Part shown: one piece after another, positions 59,901 through 64,000 of the stretch
How the letters are laid out: every line of letters begins with the position of its first letter
Position numbering within the stretch: the stretch's first letter is position 1
Origin: Bacillota bacterium
GTDB lineage: Bacteria > Bacillota > Clostridia > Acetivibrionales > JANLFN01
Reading direction: 5' to 3'
DNA length: 64,000 nt
Assembly (NCBI GenBank): GCA_023421675.1
Contig: JAEZTC010000014.1
Location: 62,001 to 126,000 of the forward strand
Translations under genes and position numbers: made by a program
Notes under the pieces: model-generated
The model's database searches: none
What the model saw: the letters and a program-made list of their open reading frames with translations, nothing else
What the model was told of the DNA's origin: nothing

Positions 59901-59916
59901 TTATATTCCTCCGGAA

Positions 59917-60123
59917 TTACTCTATTTCAAAAGCTTTACCGTTTATCTCTATTTTATCTCCTGATCTTAACTTTTTTCCCCTTTGCAGTTCAACCTGTCC
60001 GTTGACTTTTATCATTTCTTCAGACACCATATTTTTAGCATCTGCACCACTGCCAGCTAATCCTACATATTTTACAAACTGATCCAGCTTTATAAATTCT
60101 GTTTTTATTTTTACCTTTTCCAT
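59917..60123 (-). CDS. yaaA: S4-domain RNA-binding protein YaaA
   Basis: 68-aa protein consisting of one S4 RNA-binding domain (EFIKLDQFVKYVGLAGSGAD then AKNMVSEEMIKVNGQVELQRGKKL). In Bacillus it is encoded between dnaN and recF and takes part in ribosome assembly. The same placement here. GAAAGGTAG stands upstream of the ATG. Confidence 0.93.
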   Translation of the reverse strand: MEKVKIKTEFIKLDQFVKYVGLAGSGADAKNMVSEEMIKVNGQVELQRGKKLRSGDKIEINGKAFEIE

Positions 60124-60163
60124 ACTATCTACCTTTCTTAATTCATAATTTAAAAACTACTAA

Positions 60164-60190
60164 AAAGGAACAGCATTATGCTGTCCCCTT
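60164..60190 (-). terminator. Terminator after dnaN
   Basis: Minus-strand hairpin GGGACAGCAT / ATGCTGTTCC followed by TTTTTAG. Confidence 0.85.
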
Positions 60191-60217
60191 ATAATACTAT
60201 AATAATGTAAATTAAAA

Positions 60218-61318
60218 CTAATTTCTAGTTCTAACCGGAAGAATCATGTATGCGAATATATCTTTTTCTGAGTGCCTTATTGTACATGGCCCTACATTGG
60301 ATGTAAAATATATTTCAATTTTTTCTTCTTCAATGACTTTAAGTGCATCTATAAAATATCTTGGATTAAAGCCTATTTCAAGCTTCCCACCATCTGCTTC
60401 AATTCTTATTTCTTCTCTTACTGCTCCTATATCAGTATTTGATGTAATTACAAGCTTTTCATCAGCTATACTGAACTTTACGGGATATCTTTTCTCATCC
60501 AGTGTCACAAGAGAAGCTCTTTCAAGTCCTGCAAGCAGTTCTTTTGTGTTAGTTTTAATTTTTAACTCGTGCTCCTGAGGAATAATGCTTTTGTAATTTA
60601 AATATTCACCCTCCAGCAGTCTCGATACTATTTTACAATTGTTTACGTCGAATAATATCTGATTGTCCTTACTATATATCGAAACTTCATCCTTTACAGG
60701 CTGAAGAATCTTTAAAACTTCATTTAAAGTTTTGCCTGGAATAACAACTTTTATATCAGCAGCTTCATTATTTACTTCATATTTTCTAAGTGCCATTCTG
60801 AATCCGTCAATTGATACAAAAGTAAGCATTTTATCCTTGCATTCCATCAGGGAACCGGTAAGGATTGGTCTGTTTTCGTCAATACTTACTGCAAATATAG
60901 TTTGCTTTATCATATTTCTTAAAATATCCTGGTTTATTATAAATGCATTGTCTTTTTCTATTTCCGGTAAAGCCGGAAAACCTTCTGATGATAAGCCTTT
61001 TATTTCAAAATGAGTATTTTCACATTCAATAACTACCATATTGTTAGACTGAACTTCAATGAATACTTCGGAATCGGGAAGTCTTCTTATTATATCTCCA
61101 AAAATTTTTGAGTTAATTACAATTGTGCCTTTTTCTCTTATATCTGCTGGAATTCTGCATTCAATACCAAGTTCAAGATCATTTCCTGTAAGCTTTAATT
61201 CTTCCGCTGCGTCCAGGAGTATGCCTTCCAATATTGGTAAAGTTGATTTTGCCGAAACAGCCTTTTGTACAATATTTATACCTTCTACAAGGTTTTCTTT
61301 TGAACATGTTACTTTCAT
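60218..61318 (-). CDS. dnaN: DNA polymerase III beta sliding clamp
   Basis: 366-aa ring-forming clamp with three similar domains. The N-terminal MKVTCSKENLVEGINIVQKA and C-terminal GPCTIRHSEKDIFAYMILPV are conserved hallmarks. Length is typical. AGGAGGTAATTCA precedes the ATG. It follows dnaA after 285 bp that contain DnaA boxes, and ends in its own terminator, so the genes yaaA-recF may need a further promoter. Confidence 0.97.
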   Translation of the reverse strand: MKVTCSKENLVEGINIVQKAVSAKSTLPILEGILLDAAEELKLTGNDLELGIECRIPADIREKGTIVINSKIFGDIIRRLPDSEVFIEVQSNNMVVIECENTHFEIKGLSSEGFPALPEIEKDNAFIINQDILRNMIKQTIFAVSIDENRPILTGSLMECKDKMLTFVSIDGFRMALRKYEVNNEAADIKVVIPGKTLNEVLKILQPVKDEVSIYSKDNQILFDVNNCKIVSRLLEGEYLNYKSIIPQEHELKIKTNTKELLAGLERASLVTLDEKRYPVKFSIADEKLVITSNTDIGAVREEIRIEADGGKLEIGFNPRYFIDALKVIEEEKIEIYFTSNVGPCTIRHSEKDIFAYMILPVRTRN

Positions 61319-61515
61319 TGAATTACCTCCTAATGCCTACTTTGAGCTAAATACCGTATATTAATCAGAAACCATTTATTTATAAATATAATATAATAAA
61401 TCTAACAACAATAGCAGTAAGTGTTGTTGGTAATGTGAATAACGTCATTTTTGCTTGAAATACAGGCTTGTACTACTGTTGTTTAAGTGTTGGTAAACTG
61501 TATCAAATATTAACA

Positions 61516-61553
61516 TTATCCATAGTTAAGTTTTATACTTATAATTATCCACA
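61516..61553. promoter_or_regulatory. DnaA boxes in the dnaA-dnaN intergenic region
   Basis: TTATCCACA (61545-61553) is a perfect DnaA box, and TTATCCATA (61516-61524) differs at one base. They lie in the AT-rich 285-bp gap, giving a bipartite origin layout around dnaA together with the upstream cluster. Confidence 0.8.
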
Positions 61554-61603
61554 AAAAGATTTCACCATATTAACATTGAATTGTTTATAACTTAAAGTAT
61601 ATT

Positions 61604-62935
61604 TTATTTACCTTGAATTGATTTTTTAAGTTCATCTATGGCTCTTCTTGTTTCTGCGCTGTTTTCAAGGTCATTTGATATCTTTTCTATTGCATGAATA
61701 ACTGTTGAATGATCCCTGCCTCCAAACTCTTCACCAATTCTGGGAAGAGACATGTCAGTCAATTCTCTGCAGAGATACATCGCAATCTGTCTAGGAAATG
61801 CTATGTCCCTGTTACGTTTTTTGGATCTGAACTCATCAAATTTAATATCAAAATATCTTGCTACAATTTCCTGAATCAAATTACAATTTATAACCCGTGA
61901 TTTATTTGCAGATAAAATATCCTTTAGTGCTTCCTCTGCAACATCGACAGTTAATTCTGCCTCTGTAAGTGAGGTATAGGCTATAACTCTGTTTAAAGCT
62001 CCTTCTAGTTCACGGATGTTTGATGCAATCTTGTCCGCAATAAAAACAAGAACATCATTTGGAATATCAAGGTTTTCAAGTTGTGCTTTCTTACTTAATA
62101 TTGCAATTCTTGTTTCAAGATCCGGCGCCTGCAAATCTGCTATAAGACCCCACTCAAATCTTGAACGCAGCCTTTCCTCAAGTGTTGTAATGTCCTTTGG
62201 AGGCTTATCGCTAGATATAATTATTTGTTTATTTGCTTCATAAAGTGCATTAAAGGTATGGAAAAATTCTTCCTGGGTCCTTTCCTTACCTGCTATGAAT
62301 TGAATATCATCTATAAGAAGAATATCTATATTTCTGTATCTATATCTGAATTCTTCATTTTTATCATCTTTAATTGCATTTATAAGTTCGTTTGTAAATT
62401 TCTCAGAGGATACGTACATTACCTTCAAATTAGGATTCTGTGAAAGAACATAATGTCCTATTGCATGCATAAGGTGTGTTTTTCCAAGACCAACACCGCC
62501 ATACATAAAAAGAGGATTATAGGCTTTTGCAGGAGATTCTGCAACTGCGAGAGATGCAGCATGTGCAAATCTGTTGCTATTTCCTATAATAAATGTATCA
62601 AAAGTATACTTTGGATTTAAATTAGAAAAATTTTCTGCAGCAGTACTTATATCGCTGTGCCCAGAGTAACGTTTTTCATTATCTTGTCCGGGTACAAGAA
62701 AGTTAATATCATATTCCTTGTAAGTAATTTGTTTAATTGCATTTTTAATTAGATTTGAATATCTAGATTCAAGAATACCTTTGTTAAATTCGGCGGGTAC
62801 ACCAAGATTTACGGTATTCAGGTTGACTGAAACAGGTTCAATTGTTTGAATCCATGTATTAAAGCTTATTTCTGTAAGCTCGTTTTTTAGAAGATCAAGT
62901 ACCTTATGCCATATATCCGATAGATGTTCATTCAT
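61604..62935 (-). CDS. dnaA: Chromosomal replication initiator protein DnaA
   Basis: 443-aa initiator. N-terminal domain I is LSDIWHKVLDLLKNELTEIS. The AAA domain has Walker A NPLFMYGGVGLGKTHLMHAI at about residue 145 and Walker B in DILLIDDIQFIAGKE. The C-terminal DnaA-box-binding domain IV carries the signature GRDHSTVIHAIEKI. The start is at 62935 (MNEHLSD), since GGAGG lies just upstream; an earlier ATG at 62959 would include part of that site. Confidence 0.98.
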   Translation of the reverse strand: MNEHLSDIWHKVLDLLKNELTEISFNTWIQTIEPVSVNLNTVNLGVPAEFNKGILESRYSNLIKNAIKQITYKEYDINFLVPGQDNEKRYSGHSDISTAAENFSNLNPKYTFDTFIIGNSNRFAHAASLAVAESPAKAYNPLFMYGGVGLGKTHLMHAIGHYVLSQNPNLKVMYVSSEKFTNELINAIKDDKNEEFRYRYRNIDILLIDDIQFIAGKERTQEEFFHTFNALYEANKQIIISSDKPPKDITTLEERLRSRFEWGLIADLQAPDLETRIAILSKKAQLENLDIPNDVLVFIADKIASNIRELEGALNRVIAYTSLTEAELTVDVAEEALKDILSANKSRVINCNLIQEIVARYFDIKFDEFRSKKRNRDIAFPRQIAMYLCRELTDMSLPRIGEEFGGRDHSTVIHAIEKISNDLENSAETRRAIDELKKSIQGK

Positions 62936-62959
62936 ACTGCTTCCTCCAGCTATACACAA

Positions 62960-63480
62960 GTTTTTATAAAAGTATTTTAATTTGGTAATTTAATAATTTA
63001 TCCTTTGTACTTGTGCATAAAACAATGTCATATGTAAATACTAACAAGAAAATAAACAAAAAGTTACATGTAATGAATATCATAAAAGCCAAACAAACGC
63101 CTTTATGTGCAAAAAAAATAATTGCCCTGCAAAATATTCATATCATGTATAAATAATTAGATAACTTGTGAAAATAATTTTTTTTAATTATAATTATTAA
63201 CAATCACAGCTATAAATAACAGCTTATTAACGTAATAACTAACAAGTTATCAACAAGTATAAATAATATATCAGACTTTATGGCAATATTCAATACAATA
63301 ATAGCATAGATATCCACAAAAAAAATTTTAAAATTTATACTTATCCACAGCACATGTTTCTTGACATCACTTGATTTCATAATATATAATTGGTTTGGTG
63401 TCTAAAAATCAGACTTTATTTGGAAGTAACTGTATTTAGAACTAATTGAAAAATATTAATTTTTAATAAATAAGACAAGG
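62960..63480. other. Replication origin region (oriC)
   Basis: Gene-free, very AT-rich stretch between dnaA and rpmH. DnaA boxes: TTATCCACA (63341-63349, perfect), ATATCCACA (63310-63318), TTATCAACA (63247-63255), and TGTGCATAA (63012-63020, reverse). A poly-T/A segment around 63178-63202 could be the unwinding element. The divergent dnaA and rpmH promoters must also lie here. Confidence 0.85.
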
Positions 63481-63496
63481 AACGGGGGTGTTTATA

Positions 63497-63631
63497 GTGT
63501 TAAGAACTTATCAACCAAAGAACAGACAAAGACAAAAGGTGCACGGTTTTAGAAAAAGGATGAGCACAGCTAACGGTAGAAAAGTATTAAGAAGCCGCAG
63601 ATTAAAAGGAAGAAAGGTGCTTTCAGCTTAA
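63497..63631 (+). CDS. rpmH: 50S ribosomal protein L34
   Basis: 44-aa basic ribosomal protein, recognised from LRTYQPKNRQRQKVHGFRKR and RSRRLKGRKVLSA. The start is GTG 63497 after ACGGGGGTG. rpmH and rnpA lie next to oriC, opposite to dnaA, as in most bacteria. Confidence 0.98.
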   Translation: MLRTYQPKNRQRQKVHGFRKRMSTANGRKVLRSRRLKGRKVLSA

Positions 63632-63657
63632 GACCGCACACATGTGGTCTTTTTATT
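63629..63657 (+). terminator. Terminator or attenuator after rpmH
   Basis: Hairpin AAGACC / GGTCTT with a ten-base loop, then TTTTAT, overlapping the rpmH stop codon. Confidence 0.7.
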
Positions 63658-63696
63658 TAGGGAAACGTTTCTATACATGAAATGATAGCCTTATTA

Positions 63697-63737
63697 CATT
63701 TTCAGTCGTATTTCCATGGGTTATACGGCTGAAAATG
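63697..63737 (+). promoter_or_regulatory. Hairpin in the rpmH-rnpA gap
   Basis: CATTTTCAGTCGTAT (63697-63711) pairs with ATACGGCTGAAAATG (63723-63737), 15 bp with one G-U pair and an 11-base loop; 35 bases before the rnpA ribosome-binding site. Not followed by a full T tract. Confidence 0.65.
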
Positions 63738-63786
63738 GGGGACTTTTAATTAATGCTTCTATTTTATTTGTGGAGGAAAGTCCCTG

Positions 63787-64000
63787 ATGTTAAATACTAA
63801 GACTTTAAAACGAAATAACGAATTTCTTAGAACATATAAAAAGGGCAGGTTCTTTGTTGGAAAATATATTATTATATATGTATTGAAAAATAATATCGGA
63901 AAAAACCGACTTGGAATAACCGCAAGCAAAAAGTTCGGTAAAAGTGTTCAAAGAAACCGGATTAAAAGATTAATACGTGAAAACTACAGGTTTTATGAAG
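63787..64000 (+). CDS. rnpA: Ribonuclease P protein component (partial)
   Basis: First 71 residues of RnpA, which binds the RNase P RNA for tRNA 5' processing. NTKTLKRNNEFLRTYKKGRF at the N-terminus and the RNR motif region VQRNRIKRLIRE are diagnostic; the gene continues beyond the window. The start is ATG 63787 with GGAGGAAAG at 63772-63780. Confidence 0.96.
   Translation, partial: MLNTKTLKRNNEFLRTYKKGRFFVGKYIIIYVLKNNIGKNRLGITASKKFGKSVQRNRIKRLIRENYRFYE

Noticed and set aside
1..64000. CRISPR array, prophage, integrase or transposase gene
   Set aside because: No regularly spaced repeats and no recognisable phage, integrase or transposase protein occur in the window.

Overview
The window comes from an AT-rich, low-G+C, endospore-forming Firmicute, most likely an anaerobic member of class Clostridia. 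The Ruminiclostridium/Clostridium cluster III type is my best guess; that is inference from gene content, not a database match. Spore and germination genes support this placement (bofA, a CotS-type coat kinase, yabG, sipL, sleB-ypeB), together with the dnaA-dnaN-S4-recF-remB-gyrB origin block, two consensus parS sites around parAB, and strong GGAGG ribosome-binding sites with many TTG/GTG starts.

Layout. 0.1-3.4 kb: yaaL and bofA, normally neighbours, are separated by a GC-rich 670-bp element with inverted-repeat ends and by a tetR-hydrolase operon with two palindromic operators. 3.6-11.1 kb: GT-C glycosyltransferase, CotS-type protein, yabG, veg (two consensus tandem promoters), sipL, ispE and a GntR regulator. 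11.2-12.5 kb: three small genes. 12.6-27.7 kb: a long plus-strand series of GT2, DUF2304, a second GT-C enzyme, a Ycf46-like AAA ATPase, PspA, an acetyltransferase, a membrane protein, FapA/DUF342, a multi-GAF protein, acpS, a YhaO/YhaN (SbcD/SbcC-like) pair and an NlpC/P60 lipoprotein. 27.7-32.3 kb: an UgtP-like glycolipid transferase, sleB-ypeB (sleB apparently starting at ATT), a stress protein and a membrane protein. 32.4-38.9 kb: gltBD behind a long structured leader. 39.1-42.9 kb: pssA, small genes and lrgAB.

43-51.3 kb is accessory in character: esterase/AraC, two divergent lipoprotein genes enclosed by a duplicated 3' end of a tRNA-Ser gene, two tRNA-Ser genes, a 209-bp nested inverted repeat, a MocR regulator beside a paralogous aminotransferase, and acetyltransferases. 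51.4-64 kb is the origin region: serS, DUF4446, parB-parA with parS on both sides, two tandem structured repeats, a GDT1-type transporter, gyrB, remB, recF, the S4 gene, dnaN, dnaA, oriC, and in the opposite direction rpmH and the start of rnpA.

If replication starts at oriC near 63 kb, the left fork moves toward position 1. The 41-63 kb block is then mostly co-directional with it, while most genes from 0.1 to 40 kb are head-on, which suggests an inversion. The most unusual items are the 591-1260 element, the tandem hairpin-plus-U-tract repeats at 55.4 and 55.5 kb, the AAA-PspA pairing (which recalls Vps4/ESCRT-III), the ATT start of sleB, the gltB leader, and the tRNA-Ser 3' duplication.
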